DNA of 64,000 bases. Source: Pantoea alfalfae (lineage in GTDB: Bacteria > Pseudomonadota > Gammaproteobacteria > Enterobacterales > Enterobacteriaceae). The stretch covers positions 2,480,001 through 2,544,000 of the forward strand of contig NZ_CP082292.1 in the NCBI RefSeq assembly GCF_019880205.1, read 5' to 3'. Position 1 is the stretch's first letter. Each line of letters begins with the position of its first letter. The notes under the pieces are model-generated. The model had not been told where the DNA came from. It did not search any database and was given only the letters and a program-made list of their open reading frames with translations. Positions 8,771-18,082 of this stretch are shown here, one piece after another. The translations under genes were made by a program, and so were the position numbers.

Positions 8771-9582
8771 GATGCATCCATTATCTTTTTACAGCCTGCG
8801 TGCAACTGATTAAACAGCGAGCGCTCAGTAAACTGTACGGCTTCTATCTGTCGGACCGGCAGAACCGGCATCAGCGCGTTACATATCACCACTTCATCAG
8901 CGGCCAGCAGCTGTGCCGGTTCGCTTTTTATCACCTGACAAGCCTGACCTGCTGCTGCAAGTTGCGCCATCAGACTTCGCCGCATAATGCCATCCACGCC
9001 TGACGCGGAGATATCAGGCGTAAAAATTTGCCCGCCCTGCCGCCAGAATAAATTGGCCGCACAGCATTCCACCACCCAACCTTCAGTGTCAAGCACCAGC
9101 GCCTCGTCAGCGTCTGTCTGGTCAAGATGAGCCCGAATCATCACCTGTTCCAGCCGGTTAAGGTGCTTGATACCGGCAAACTGCGGGTTTCGCGCCAGAC
9201 GAATCGGACTCAGCCGGAGTAAAGCTCCCCGCTGCCGTAAATCGGCGTAGTGTAGCGGCCAGGGCGCCAGCAAAACGACCCGGGTGGGTTCACCACAGCC
9301 GCGCCGGCTGTAACCCCGTCCGCCGCTGCCCGCGCTGATAATCACTTTCAGCACCGCCTGCGCCTGCTCATGCGCGGCCTGACTCATCTCAGCCTCAAGC
9401 TGATCCCAGTCGACGCCGCCAATCCATAACCGCTCGCAGCCCGCTTTGAGGCGCTGGATGTGGCTTTCCAGCAGCACGATTTTCCCCTCGCGCACAGCAG
9501 CGGTAGTAAAACAGCCATCCCCAAACTGCAGGCCGCGGTCGCTGGCGGCCAGCGTCGATTGTTTGAATCCGTTAATCCACAT
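8767..9582 (-). CDS. pabC: Aminodeoxychorismate lyase
   Basis: PLP-dependent fold-type IV enzyme that converts 4-amino-4-deoxychorismate to p-aminobenzoate and pyruvate for folate synthesis. The start is placed at 9582, giving 271 residues beginning Met-Trp-Ile-Asn-Gly, because CAGGAGAG lies just upstream and the homologue starts there. An in-frame extension to 9663 would have to read through a strong terminator. The PLP lysine is likely in Gly-Ile-Lys-His-Leu-Asn-Arg-Leu (about residue 140). The Phe-Gly-Asp-Gly-Cys-Phe-Thr-Thr motif is at about 20-27. It overlaps mltG by 4 bases. Confidence 0.93.
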   Translation of the reverse strand: MWINGFKQSTLAASDRGLQFGDGCFTTAAVREGKIVLLESHIQRLKAGCERLWIGGVDWDQLEAEMSQAAHEQAQAVLKVIISAGSGGRGYSRRGCGEPTRVVLLAPWPLHYADLRQRGALLRLSPIRLARNPQFAGIKHLNRLEQVMIRAHLDQTDADEALVLDTEGWVVECCAANLFWRQGGQIFTPDISASGVDGIMRRSLMAQLAAAGQACQVIKSEPAQLLAADEVVICNALMPVLPVRQIEAVQFTERSLFNQLHAGCKKIMDAS

Positions 9583-9629
9583 GGTTCTCTCCTGAGCGTG
9601 ACCCGTGATTTCAGCGCATTCTGCAGGAT

Positions 9630-9660
9630 AAAAAAAGGCCCGCATCGCGGGCCTTTTTAA
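9630..9660 (-). terminator. Terminator after fabF
   Basis: Hairpin AAGGCCCGC-ATC-GCGGGCCTT with A and T runs on both sides, between the fabF stop and the pabC start. In the minus direction it would end the fab operon transcript; readthrough or a separate promoter must then supply pabC. Confidence 0.85.
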
Positions 9661-9673
9661 CAATCTGCAACGA

Positions 9674-10915
9674 TTACACTTTACGGAAGATCAACGAACC
9701 GTTGGTTCCACCGAAACCAAAGGAGTTACACAGGGTGTACTCCAGACCGGGAACCTGACGCGCGGTGTGCGGCACGAAGTCGAGATCGCAGCCTTCATCC
9801 GGATTGTCCAGGTTAATGGTCGGTGGGATGGCCTGGTCGCGCAGTGCCAGAATCGAGTAAATTGATTCAACAGCGCCTGCGGCACCCAGTAAGTGTCCGG
9901 TCATTGATTTGGTTGAGCTGACCATGACACTGCTGGCTGCTGCCCCAAAGACCGATTTCACCGCCTGCGCTTCCGCTTTATCACCGGCTGGCGTGGAGGT
10001 ACCGTGCGCGTTGACGTAGCCAATCTGCTCTGGCGTAAGCTGAGCATCACGCAGCGCATTGATCATGGCCGCCGCTGCACCTGAGCCATCTTCTGGTGGT
10101 GAAGTCATGTGGTAGGCATCGCTACTCATACCAAAACCTACGATTTCTGCGTAGATTTTCGCACCACGTTTCTTCGCATGTTCGTACTCTTCGAGCACCA
10201 CAATGCCAGCGCCGTCACCCAGCACAAAACCGTCACGATCTTTATCCCACGGGCGGCTGGCCGCTTGCGGGTTATCGTTACGGGTTGAAAGGGCGCGTGC
10301 TGCACCAAATCCACCGACGCCTAATGGCGTGCTGGCCTTCTCTGTGCCACCCGCCAGCATCACGTCAGCATCGTTATAGGCGATGATACGTGCGGCATGA
10401 CCGATGTTATGCACACCAGAGGTACAGGCTGTCGCGATAGAGATGCTTGGACCTTTCAGGCCATACATGATGCTGAGATGACCCGCCACCATGTTAACGA
10501 TGGTTGAAGGCACAAAGAATGGGCTGATTTTACGCGGGCCGCCGTTGACCAGTGAGGTATGATTCTCTTCAATCAGACCTAAGCCACCGATACCGGAGCC
10601 AATTGCTGCGCCCATACGGCTTGCATTTTCATCGGTAATAACCAGACCGCTGTCCTGCATGGCCTGCATACCGGCCACAATGCCGTACTGGATGAAGGCA
10701 TCCATCTTGCGCTGATCTTTGCGCGAGATGTAGTCATCACAATTAAAATCTCTTACCAGACCTGCAAAACGGGTTGCATAAGCACTGGTATCAAAATGGT
10801 CGATCAGGGTAATGCCGCTCTGACCGGCAAGGAGAGCACTCCAGGTAGACTCTACGGTATTGCCGACAGGAGACAACATGCCAAGACCAGTCACAACTAC
10901 ACGACGCTTAGACAC
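9674..10915 (-). CDS. fabF: 3-oxoacyl-[ACP] synthase II
   Basis: A 413-residue condensing enzyme that elongates acyl-ACP with malonyl-ACP and sets the thermal response of cis-vaccenate formation. Catalytic Cys164 lies in Thr-Ala-Cys-Thr-Ser-Gly, with His residues in Asn-Ala-His-Gly-Thr-Ser-Thr (about 304) and Met-Thr-Gly-His-Leu-Leu-Gly (about 341), and the C-terminal Gly-Phe-Gly-Gly-Thr-Asn motif. Length equals E. coli FabF (413). It follows acpP by 84 bases that contain a terminator, as in E. coli. Confidence 0.97.
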   Translation of the reverse strand: MSKRRVVVTGLGMLSPVGNTVESTWSALLAGQSGITLIDHFDTSAYATRFAGLVRDFNCDDYISRKDQRKMDAFIQYGIVAGMQAMQDSGLVITDENASRMGAAIGSGIGGLGLIEENHTSLVNGGPRKISPFFVPSTIVNMVAGHLSIMYGLKGPSISIATACTSGVHNIGHAARIIAYNDADVMLAGGTEKASTPLGVGGFGAARALSTRNDNPQAASRPWDKDRDGFVLGDGAGIVVLEEYEHAKKRGAKIYAEIVGFGMSSDAYHMTSPPEDGSGAAAAMINALRDAQLTPEQIGYVNAHGTSTPAGDKAEAQAVKSVFGAAASSVMVSSTKSMTGHLLGAAGAVESIYSILALRDQAIPPTINLDNPDEGCDLDFVPHTARQVPGLEYTLCNSFGFGGTNGSLIFRKV

Positions 10916-10960
10916 GTTCGTCCTCCAGGGAGGGGAAATAGGGAACTATGTTGGACAAAC

Positions 10961-10989
10961 AAAAAATCAGGCGGTCGAGCGACCGCCTG
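10961..10989 (-). terminator. Terminator between acpP and fabF
   Basis: On the minus strand, a perfect 9-bp stem CAGGCGGTC/GACCGCCTG with a GCTC loop is followed by ATTTTTT. It would give an abundant acpP monocistronic message with partial readthrough to fabF. Confidence 0.9.
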
Positions 10990-10999
10990 AAGATATTCA

Positions 11000-11236
11000 T
11001 TAGCCTTTATGGCTATTGATGTAGTCGATCGCTGCCTGAACGGTAGTGATTTTCTCAGCTTCTTCGTCTGGAATCTCAGTATCAAACTCTTCTTCCAGAG
11101 CCATCACCAGCTCAACGGTATCAAGAGAATCGGCACCCAGGTCTTCTACGAAAGATGCAGAGTTGGTGACTTCTTCCTCTTTCACACCCAGCTGCTCACT
11201 GATGATTTTCTTAACGCGTTGTTCGATATCGCTCAT
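11000..11236 (-). CDS. acpP: Acyl carrier protein
   Basis: A 78-residue, highly acidic carrier that holds growing acyl chains on 4'-phosphopantetheine. The attachment serine is Ser37 in Gly-Ala-Asp-Ser-Leu-Asp. Length and sequence are nearly the same as E. coli AcpP. It has its own strong promoter in the 154-base gap after fabG, and a terminator follows. Confidence 0.98.
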   Translation of the reverse strand: MSDIEQRVKKIISEQLGVKEEEVTNSASFVEDLGADSLDTVELVMALEEEFDTEIPDEEAEKITTVQAAIDYINSHKG

Positions 11237-11283
11237 ACTATTTAATTTCCTATCAAAACTCGCTTACGCGATGGTTTTCGTAG

Positions 11284-11312
11284 TGTATAAAATGGTGAAA
11301 AAGATGCAACAA
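11284..11312 (-). promoter_or_regulatory. Candidate acpP promoter
   Basis: On the minus strand TTGTTG (11307-11312) and TATACA (11284-11289) are separated by 17 bases, about 48 bases upstream of the acpP start. This suits the high, separate expression expected of acpP. Confidence 0.6.
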
Positions 11313-11390
11313 AATCCCGGCTGGTCGAACCACGATTTTGCGTTATTTTGCGGTTTTAACCGCAAATAAAGCAAATGATTTCGTGATTTA

Positions 11391-12125
11391 TCAGACCATG
11401 TACATTCCGCCATTGACGTGCAGCGTTTCACCTGTGATGTAGGCTGCTTCGTCAGAGGCTAAAAATGCCACAGCATTGGCGATTTCCTGTGCATCGCCTA
11501 AGCGACCCGCAGGGACTTCCGCCAAAATACCGGAACGTTGATCTTCGTTCAGTGCCCGCGTCATGTCAGTCTCAATAAAGCCTGGAGCCACGACGTTGAC
11601 GGTAATGCCACGTGACGCGATTTCGCGCGCCAGTGATTTGCTAAAGCCAATCAAACCCGCCTTTGCTGCTGCGTAGTTTGCCTGGCCCGCGTTACCCATG
11701 GTGCCAACAACGGAACCAATGGTGATGATACGGCCCACGCGCTTTTTCATCATGGCACGCAGGACCGCCTTAGAAAGGCGGAATACCGATGTGAGGTTAG
11801 TATCCAGGATATCCTGCCACTCATCGTCCTTCATGCGCATGAGAAGATTATCACGCGTAATGCCTGCATTATTGACTAAAATATCCACTTCGCCAAATTC
11901 AGCGCGAATATTCTCTAAAACGCTGTTAATTGAATCAGCGTCAGTCACGTTCAGTAACAGGCCTTTACCCTTGTCGCCAAGGTAAGCACTGATGGCATCG
12001 GCGCCACTCTGGCTGGTTGCAGTTCCTACCACTTTGGCACCACGTGCCGCCAGTGTTTCTGCAATCGCACGACCAATGCCGCGACTCGCGCCGGTAACCA
12101 GCGCAACTTTACCTTCAAAGCTCAT
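11391..12125 (-). CDS. fabG: 3-oxoacyl-[ACP] reductase
   Basis: A 244-residue NADPH-dependent short-chain dehydrogenase that reduces 3-oxoacyl-ACP. The Rossmann motif Gly-Ala-Ser-Arg-Gly-Ile-Gly is at about 12-18 and the Ser-Tyr-Lys triad is seen as Ser138, Tyr151 and Lys155 (Tyr-Ala-Ala-Ala-Lys). Length equals E. coli FabG. It starts 10 bases after fabD. Confidence 0.97.
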   Translation of the reverse strand: MSFEGKVALVTGASRGIGRAIAETLAARGAKVVGTATSQSGADAISAYLGDKGKGLLLNVTDADSINSVLENIRAEFGEVDILVNNAGITRDNLLMRMKDDEWQDILDTNLTSVFRLSKAVLRAMMKKRVGRIITIGSVVGTMGNAGQANYAAAKAGLIGFSKSLAREIASRGITVNVVAPGFIETDMTRALNEDQRSGILAEVPAGRLGDAQEIANAVAFLASDEAAYITGETLHVNGGMYMV

Positions 12126-12135
12126 GATTTTCCTC

Positions 12136-13068
12136 TTATTCCTTACCGAGTGCAGCCGTCAGGGATGTCGTATCGTTAACGGCAGCCGCTGTCAGGGTAT
12201 CGACAATACGTTTAGTCAGACCGGTCAGGACTTTACCTGGACCCATCTCCAGTAGTTGTGTCACGCCCTGTGCCGCCATCGCTTCCACGCTCTCGGTCCA
12301 GCGAACCGGGCTGTAGAGCTGACGAACCAGCGCATGACGGATGGCCGCAGCGTCAGTTTCCGCTTTCACATCGACGTTATTGATCACCGGTACTGCAGGG
12401 GCATTAAAGGTAATGCTTTCCAGGGCAACGGCCAGTTTATCGGCAGCGGGCTTCATCAGTGCGCAGTGAGAAGGCACGCTGACCGGCAGCGGAAGAGCAC
12501 GCTTAGCGCCCGCAGCTTTACAGGCAGCACCCGCACGTTCAACGGCTTCTTTGTTACCCGCAATAACCACCTGGCCCGGCGAGTTGAAGTTAACCGGTGA
12601 AACGACCTGGCCCTGCGCGCTTTCTTCACACGCTTTACGGATAGCCGCGTCATCCAGGCCAATAATTGCCTGCATTGCGCCGGTGCCTTCTGGCACCGCT
12701 TCCTGCATCAGTTTGCCGCGCAGTTCAACCAGCTTCACCGCATCCGCAAAGTTAAGCACACCCGCACAAACCAGCGCCGAATATTCGCCCAGGCTATGAC
12801 CGGCCATCAGGACAGGCTGTTCACCGCCCTGCTGCTGCCAGACACGGTAGATTGCTACAGAGGCGGCTAACAGTGCAGGCTGAGTCTGCCAGGTTTTGTT
12901 CAGCTCTTCAGCCGGCCCCTGACTCACTAACTGCCACAAGTCATAGCCCAGCGCGTCAGAGGCTTCACGGAAGGTCCCTTCTACCAGCGGATACGTCGCC
13001 GCTAATTCAGTCAGCATGCCCACAGTCTGTGAACCCTGACCCGGAAAAACAAATGCAAATTGCGTCAT
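12136..13068 (-). CDS. fabD: Malonyl-CoA:ACP transacylase
   Basis: A 310-residue enzyme that moves malonate from CoA to acyl carrier protein. The nucleophile is Ser92 in Gly-His-Ser-Leu-Gly-Glu-Tyr. The N-terminal Phe-Pro-Gly-Gln-Gly-Ser-Gln motif forms the oxyanion region, and the catalytic His is in Pro-Ser-His-Cys near residue 200. Length is close to E. coli FabD (309). It lies 16 bases after fabH. Confidence 0.97.
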   Translation of the reverse strand: MTQFAFVFPGQGSQTVGMLTELAATYPLVEGTFREASDALGYDLWQLVSQGPAEELNKTWQTQPALLAASVAIYRVWQQQGGEQPVLMAGHSLGEYSALVCAGVLNFADAVKLVELRGKLMQEAVPEGTGAMQAIIGLDDAAIRKACEESAQGQVVSPVNFNSPGQVVIAGNKEAVERAGAACKAAGAKRALPLPVSVPSHCALMKPAADKLAVALESITFNAPAVPVINNVDVKAETDAAAIRHALVRQLYSPVRWTESVEAMAAQGVTQLLEMGPGKVLTGLTKRIVDTLTAAAVNDTTSLTAALGKE

Positions 13069-13084
13069 CTTCTGTTCCTGTCAA

Positions 13085-14038
13085 TCAAAAGCGAACCAGC
13101 GCAGAACCCCAGGTGAATCCACCACCAAAGGCTTCCAGCAGAATAAGGTGTCCGGGTTTGATGCGGCCATCACGCACCGCTTCATCCAGTGCGCTGGGCA
13201 CCGATGCAGCAGAGGTATTGCCATGGCGATCCAGTGTGACGACCACTTTATCCATGGTCATACCGAGTTTTTTCGCGGTAGCGCTGATAATGCGCAGGTT
13301 AGCCTGATGCGGTACCAGCCAGTCCAGCATTTCACGATCGAGATTATTGGCCTGCAGCGTTTCATCAACGATGTGGGCCAGTTCGGTGACGGCAACCTTG
13401 AAGACTTCGTTACCTGCCATAGTGACATAGGCAGGCTGATCCTGATGGGCACGATCCTGATAAGGCAGCGTCAGAAGCTGTGCATAGCGACCATCAGCAT
13501 GAAGATGGGTAGAGATAATTCCCTGCTCTTCGCTCTGGCCCAGCACGACCGCACCCGCGCCATCACCAAACAGAATGATGGTGCCGCGATCGTCCGGATC
13601 CAGTGCGCGTGCCAGGACATCAGCGCCGATGACCAGAGCATGCTTAACCGCGCCATTTTTGATGTATTGATCAGCTACGCTCAGTGCATAGGTGAAACCT
13701 GCACAGGCAGCAGCAAGGTCAAAGGCCGCGCAATCTTTGATTTCCAGCATTTGCTGGATCATGCAGGCGGAGCTGGGGAAAGCATGGCTGGACGACGTTG
13801 TGGCGACAATAATCAGCCCAACATCGTTCGCGTCAATGCCTGCCATTTCAAGCGCGCGTTGCGCCGCGCTGAATCCCATGGTGGCGACGGTTTCGTCAGG
13901 CGCAGCAATGCGACGCTCACGGATGCCGGTACGGGTAACAATCCACTCGTCCGACGTCTCCACCATTTTTTCCAGATCGGCATTGGTGCGAACCTGGCTG
14001 GGCAGATAACTGCCCGTACCGATAATTTTGGTATACAT
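13085..14038 (-). CDS. fabH: 3-oxoacyl-[ACP] synthase III
   Basis: A 317-residue initiating condensing enzyme that joins acetyl-CoA and malonyl-ACP. The Cys-His-Asn triad is seen as Cys112 (Ala-Ala-Cys-Ala-Gly-Phe), His in Val-Pro-His-Gln-Ala-Asn (about 244) and Asn in Gly-Asn-Thr-Ser-Ala (about 274). Length equals E. coli FabH. It abuts plsX with no spacer, so the two are likely coupled. Confidence 0.97.
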   Translation of the reverse strand: MYTKIIGTGSYLPSQVRTNADLEKMVETSDEWIVTRTGIRERRIAAPDETVATMGFSAAQRALEMAGIDANDVGLIIVATTSSSHAFPSSACMIQQMLEIKDCAAFDLAAACAGFTYALSVADQYIKNGAVKHALVIGADVLARALDPDDRGTIILFGDGAGAVVLGQSEEQGIISTHLHADGRYAQLLTLPYQDRAHQDQPAYVTMAGNEVFKVAVTELAHIVDETLQANNLDREMLDWLVPHQANLRIISATAKKLGMTMDKVVVTLDRHGNTSAASVPSALDEAVRDGRIKPGHLILLEAFGGGFTWGSALVRF

Positions 14039-15079
14039 CTAGGCTTTGTCACTCCTGGCTAATACAGCATCAAGGCGCGCAGCAATTCGCTCGGGAATTT
14101 GCTGCCTCACCGCCTGCTCTGCCTGTTCTATCGCCACGGCGAAGGCGTGTTGATTTGCTGCGCCGTGACTCTTGATCACTGTTCCGCGCAATCCTAACAG
14201 ACAAGCGCCATTGTACTGGTCAGGGTTGAGTTGTCCGAAGCGCTTCGCCAGACGTTTCTGGATTAAGCGCCCCAGCAACTGAAGCCACCATGACCGTTTT
14301 TTACTTTCCCCTGATGACTTCAGCAGAGAAAGAAACATTCTTACCACGCCTTCCATCGTCTTCAGCGTGACGTTTCCGACAAAACCGTCACAGACCATCA
14401 CATCTGTTTTACCGGTAAGCAGTTCGTTACCTTCAAGGTAACCAATATAGTTGATTTGCGGTGATTCTCGCAGCACTACTGCGGCGTCGCGGATGGTTTC
14501 CAGCCCCTTGGTCTCTTCGTGACCAATATTAAGCAACGCGACGCGGGGCCGTGGAATACCAAGCACATGCTCAGCCATCACCGACCCCATCACAGCAAAC
14601 TGCACCAGCATCGCACTGTCTGAGCCCACATTCGCACCCAGATCCAGCACCACGGTTTTACCCTGTTGCTGATGCGGTAAAACGGACATCAGCGCAGGAC
14701 GCTTAATCCCATCCAGCGGTTTTAATAAGAGTGTCGACAGCCCCATCAGCGCACCGGTATTGCCAGCGCTGATGCAGGCCTGTGCACGTCCCTCTTTAAC
14801 CATCTCCAGTGCCACGCGCATTGAACTGCCGCGACTGTTCCGGATGGCCTGAGCGGGCCGCGCATCACTTGCAATAACCGATTCGGCAGGGATAACCTGC
14901 AAACGCCCCATCAGGGAGGAATCCGCTTTGGCAAGCAATGGCGTGAGGGTGTCGGGATGTCCGACCAGAAGAAGGAATAGTTCCGTATGAGAGGCCAGTG
15001 CCTGCAATGCTGCAGGCACTGTCACGCAGGGACCAAAGTCCCCGCCCATGGCATCAATCGCCAGGGTCAAACGTGTCAA
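14039..15079 (-). CDS. plsX: Phosphate acyltransferase PlsX
   Basis: A 346-residue peripheral enzyme that makes acyl-phosphate from acyl-ACP for glycerophospholipid synthesis. The N terminus (Ala-Ile-Asp-Ala-Met-Gly-Gly-Asp) is the family signature, and Gly-Ala-Asn-Val-Gly-Ser-Asp near residue 147 is also conserved. It stands between rpmF and fabH as in E. coli, joining ribosomal and lipid gene expression. Confidence 0.95.
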   Translation of the reverse strand: MTRLTLAIDAMGGDFGPCVTVPAALQALASHTELFLLLVGHPDTLTPLLAKADSSLMGRLQVIPAESVIASDARPAQAIRNSRGSSMRVALEMVKEGRAQACISAGNTGALMGLSTLLLKPLDGIKRPALMSVLPHQQQGKTVVLDLGANVGSDSAMLVQFAVMGSVMAEHVLGIPRPRVALLNIGHEETKGLETIRDAAVVLRESPQINYIGYLEGNELLTGKTDVMVCDGFVGNVTLKTMEGVVRMFLSLLKSSGESKKRSWWLQLLGRLIQKRLAKRFGQLNPDQYNGACLLGLRGTVIKSHGAANQHAFAVAIEQAEQAVRQQIPERIAARLDAVLARSDKA

Positions 15080-15104
15080 GGTATCGCCTTGCTAAGCAAG
15101 AAAC

Positions 15105-15275
15105 TTACTTAACGATAACCTTGCGACCGCGGTAGTAACCGTCCGCAGTGATGTGGTGACGCAGATGAGTTTCGCCAGAAACTTTATCTACTGACAGAGC
15201 AGCAGTGGTCAGCGCATCGTGTGAACGACGCATACCACGCTTAGAACGGGTGGGTTTATTCTGTTGTACGGCCAT
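15105..15275 (-). CDS. rpmF: 50S ribosomal protein L32
   Basis: A 56-residue basic protein found by reading the 200-base gap between plsX and yceD. It begins [17 protein letters not shown] and ends Gly-Arg-Lys-Val-Ile-Val-Lys, clearly L32. It is 57 residues in E. coli including the initiator. AGGAGTAA precedes the ATG at a good distance. It lies 14 bases after yceD and is co-transcribed with it. Confidence 0.97.
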   Translation of the reverse strand: MAVQQNKPTRSKRGMRRSHDALTTAALSVDKVSGETHLRHHITADGYYRGRKVIVK

Positions 15276-15289
15276 GGACCTTACTCCTA

Positions 15290-15811
15290 TTACTTACGCT
15301 TTAAACTGGCTAATACGGCAAATGGATTTGGTTTCTCCGCCTCTGCAGGCAGTTTGCCAAAGACCATGTCCGCCTCGGACACTTCACAGTGTTCAGAATC
15401 GTGCACCGGAACGACCGGCAGCGCGAGAATCAGTTCATCCTCGACAACCGCCAGCAGATCGATCTCACCAAACTCGTTGACATCGACCGGCTCGTACGCT
15501 TCCGGTAGTGCCTCGGCCTGCTCTTCAGAAGAGACAGGGCTGAAGCAATAACTCACTTTTACGTGATGGGGAAAGGTCTGGTTGCAGCGCTGACAACGTA
15601 ACGTCACCTGTACTTCAGCAGTACCCGTCAGTACCGCCAGACGTTGGTTATCAACCGCAAACGACATGGCACAATCCACATCACTGTCCACACTAACGAC
15701 CGACTCGGCCACACGCTCCACCTGAACAGATGTGTAGACACCCTGATAATCAAGGCGCTTCTGAGCGGTGCGGACAGGGTCCAGCGTTAGGGGTAATTTT
15801 ACCTTTTGCAT
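15290..15811 (-). CDS. yceD: YceD, DUF177 protein linked to 23S rRNA accumulation
   Basis: A 173-residue cytoplasmic protein of the DUF177 family, always found next to rpmF. In plants and bacteria the family is linked to 23S rRNA accumulation, but its mechanism is not known. A Cys-Gln-Arg-Cys pair near residues 73-76 may bind metal. Length matches E. coli YceD (173). The start codon lies only about 10 bases after a strong -10 hexamer, so the message may be nearly leaderless. Confidence 0.93.
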   Translation of the reverse strand: MQKVKLPLTLDPVRTAQKRLDYQGVYTSVQVERVAESVVSVDSDVDCAMSFAVDNQRLAVLTGTAEVQVTLRCQRCNQTFPHHVKVSYCFSPVSSEEQAEALPEAYEPVDVNEFGEIDLLAVVEDELILALPVVPVHDSEHCEVSEADMVFGKLPAEAEKPNPFAVLASLKRK

Positions 15812-15820
15812 AGGGCGCGC

Positions 15821-15849
15821 ATATTAACTTTGTAATGTCATAGAGTCAA
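15821..15849 (-). promoter_or_regulatory. Strong sigma-70 promoter of yceD-rpmF
   Basis: Minus-strand TTGACT (15844-15849) and TAATAT (15821-15826) with a 17-base spacer, close to the sigma-70 consensus. Start of transcription would fall near 15814, 3-4 bases before the yceD ATG at 15811. Confidence 0.75.
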
Positions 15850-15951
15850 AGAAAAAGGCCGTTAAACAGCATCTTTCAACCACTATTCGCATCCAGTGCG
15901 GCGCACAGTTTAAAATGACTGTCACCAATTCGCTATCACTATTGAAAAAAA

Positions 15952-16539
15952 ATGACGCCATCAATTCTTTTAGCTTCAACCTCGCCCTTTCGGCAGGCAT
16001 TACTGCGCAAGCTGGGCCTGCCTTTTATTACCGCTGCGCCTGAGGTGGATGAGTCACCGCAGCCCGGTGAAAATGCCGAAGCGCTGGTCACCCGTCTTGC
16101 TGTAGCGAAAGCGCAGGCGCTGGCAAAAGCCTGGCCTGATCACTGGATAATCGGCTCAGATCAGGTCTGCGTGCTGGATGGCGCGATCGCCGGTAAGCCT
16201 CATACGGCAGAGAATGCGCGGGCGCAACTGCGTGTCGCCAGCGGTCAGGCGATTACCTTTTACACCGGGCTGGCTCTTTTTCATCCGGCCAGCGGCAGGC
16301 TGCTGCAGTGTTGCGAACCCTTCGTGGTGCATTTCCGCTCCTTAACGGACGCTGAAATCGCCGGGTATGTGGAAAAGGAGCAGCCGCTGCAATGTGCAGG
16401 TAGTTTTAAAAGTGAAGGTCTGGGAATTTGTCTGTTTGATCGGCTGGAGGGGCGCGATCCTAATACGCTGGTCGGGCTGCCGCTGATTGCACTCAACGGA
16501 ATGTTGCAGCAGGCCGGCATCAACCCTTTAACGGACTGA
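15952..16539 (+). CDS. yceF: Maf-family nucleotide pyrophosphatase YceF
   Basis: A 195-residue house-cleaning hydrolase of the Maf/HAM1 superfamily. The E. coli YceF branch prefers 7-methyl-GTP. The N-terminal motif Ser-Thr-Ser-Pro-Phe-Arg (about 8-13) binds phosphate, and Glu34-Val-Asp-Glu and Ser-Asp-Gln near residues 69-71 match catalytic regions. It is divergent from yceD, with 140 bases between them, and convergent with rluC. Confidence 0.92.
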   Translation: MTPSILLASTSPFRQALLRKLGLPFITAAPEVDESPQPGENAEALVTRLAVAKAQALAKAWPDHWIIGSDQVCVLDGAIAGKPHTAENARAQLRVASGQAITFYTGLALFHPASGRLLQCCEPFVVHFRSLTDAEIAGYVEKEQPLQCAGSFKSEGLGICLFDRLEGRDPNTLVGLPLIALNGMLQQAGINPLTD

Positions 16540-16552
16540 TGCCGGAGAACGA

Positions 16553-17509
16553 TTACACTTTCAGCTGACGCAGCTTATTCAGGCACTGCTTCAGGCCATC
16601 ATCCAGCGGCGCTTCAACACGCATGACTTCGCCAGTGCCGGGATGAGTAAAGGTCAGTGCCGCCGCGTGCAGGAACAGGCGTTTCAGACCTGTTGACGCC
16701 AGCTGACTGTCAAAGTCACGTTCGCCATAGCGATCGTCGAAGGCAATGGGATGCCCGGCGTGCAGCGTATGTACACGAATCTGGTGGGTGCGTCCGGTGA
16801 CCGGACTTGCTTTCACCAGCGTGGCAAACTCAAACCGCTCTTCCACTTTAAAACGGGTTTCAGAGGCTTTACCTTCGCTGCTGACACGCACGACACGCTC
16901 ACCGCTCTGGAGAATATTTTTCAGCAGGGGAGCCTGAACGACCTTAAGATGTGACGGCCAGTTGCCGCGCACCAGGGCCAGATAATCTTTCTGCATCCCC
17001 TTTTCACGCAGTTGCTCGTGCAGGGAACGCAGCGCCGAGCGTTTTTTTGCGACCAGCAGAATGCCCGAGGTGTCACGATCCAGGCGATGCACCAGTTCCA
17101 GGAAGCGCGCTTCCGGGCGCAGCGCACGTAGCCCTTCAATCACCCCAAAACTGAGTCCGCTGCCGCCATGCACGGCAGTGCCAGAGGGCTTGTTCATCAC
17201 CAGCAGCGACTCATCCTCAAAGAGGATAGCGTCCGCCAGCGAAGCGACCTTTGCCAGCTTAGGTGATACGGCATCTTCATCGCGTTCCGCTACCCGGACC
17301 GGTGGAATGCGTACCTCATCACCCTCCTCCAGCTTGTACTCAGGCTTGACGCGCTTTTTATTCACCCGTACCTCGCCCTTGCGTACGATGCGATAAATCA
17401 TGCTCTTTGGCACACCCTTGAGCTGGGTGCGCAAAAAGTTATCAATGCGTTGTCCGGCATTTTCAGCCGTGATGGCGACAAAATGTACGCCGGGATTCTC
17501 TGTTTTCAT
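16553..17509 (-). CDS. rluC: 23S rRNA pseudouridine synthase (955/2504/2580)
   Basis: A 318-residue enzyme that isomerises three uridines of 23S rRNA. An N-terminal S4 RNA-binding domain (about 20-80) is followed by the RluA-type catalytic domain with Asp144 in His-Arg-Leu-Asp-Arg-Asp-Thr-Ser-Gly. Length is close to E. coli RluC (319). It is divergent from rne across a 570-base gap. Confidence 0.95.
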   Translation of the reverse strand: MKTENPGVHFVAITAENAGQRIDNFLRTQLKGVPKSMIYRIVRKGEVRVNKKRVKPEYKLEEGDEVRIPPVRVAERDEDAVSPKLAKVASLADAILFEDESLLVMNKPSGTAVHGGSGLSFGVIEGLRALRPEARFLELVHRLDRDTSGILLVAKKRSALRSLHEQLREKGMQKDYLALVRGNWPSHLKVVQAPLLKNILQSGERVVRVSSEGKASETRFKVEERFEFATLVKASPVTGRTHQIRVHTLHAGHPIAFDDRYGERDFDSQLASTGLKRLFLHAAALTFTHPGTGEVMRVEAPLDDGLKQCLNKLRQLKV

Positions 17510-17660
17510 GGCGGCGATTCTAAATAGTGTCCCCTGATAGCGCCACCCCTTTTTCTGTGCTTAACTCTGGGGTTGATGTGATGGCAGGTCGCTTCTCTGC
17601 TGGCTTTTTCAGCAAACCGCTGCTTTGTCCGACACATTAGCAAGTTAAATGTAAAGAAAC

Positions 17661-17690
17661 TTCACAAGCTGGCTAAAGTCGCCTTGCTAT
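17661..17690 (+). promoter_or_regulatory. Candidate main rne promoter
   Basis: TTCACA (17661-17666) and TGCTAT (17685-17690) with 18 bases between, just upstream of the conserved rne leader. The distance to the start codon (about 385 bases) resembles that of the main E. coli rne promoter (about 360). Confidence 0.4.
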
Positions 17691-17696
17691 ATGAAG

Positions 17697-18082
17697 GTTA
17701 GCAATGGAATAATGCCTGAGTTTCTTAACTGAAGCATTTCAGTGCAGAAACCGAGCGAAATTGTCATTTTGCCGGATTGAGCAGACACGCAGCAATGGCG
17801 TAAGACGTAATGCGAAATCAGGCACTTAGCGGGCTGCGGGTTGCGGCCTGGACAACAGTATGGGATGCACGGGTTTTCTTTATTCTCTCAGGCATTTCCA
17901 CTATCTGGTGCTGTTTTTCCTTATGAAAAACAGGCCACCGACGTTATTTGCGCCCCTCGCGCGGTCGACAGCCGTGAGGTTGACGACATTGCACTAAGTC
18001 ACGGGGCCATCGGTTGATACTCGTCCAGGGTAACTATGCCCGCAGCTGTAATCACTCATGAAAGAATAACGAGTAAGTCACG
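17697..18082 (+). promoter_or_regulatory. rne 5' UTR autoregulatory element (rne5)
   Basis: The long untranslated leader of rne. The part near 17825-17890 (GCGGGTTGCGG, CAACAGTATGGGATGCACGG, then a T/C-rich tract) closely resembles the E. coli rne leader as I remember it, which forms hairpins bound by RNase E so that excess enzyme degrades its own message. The boundaries are estimated from the promoter and the start codon. No ORF of interest is inside. Confidence 0.75.
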
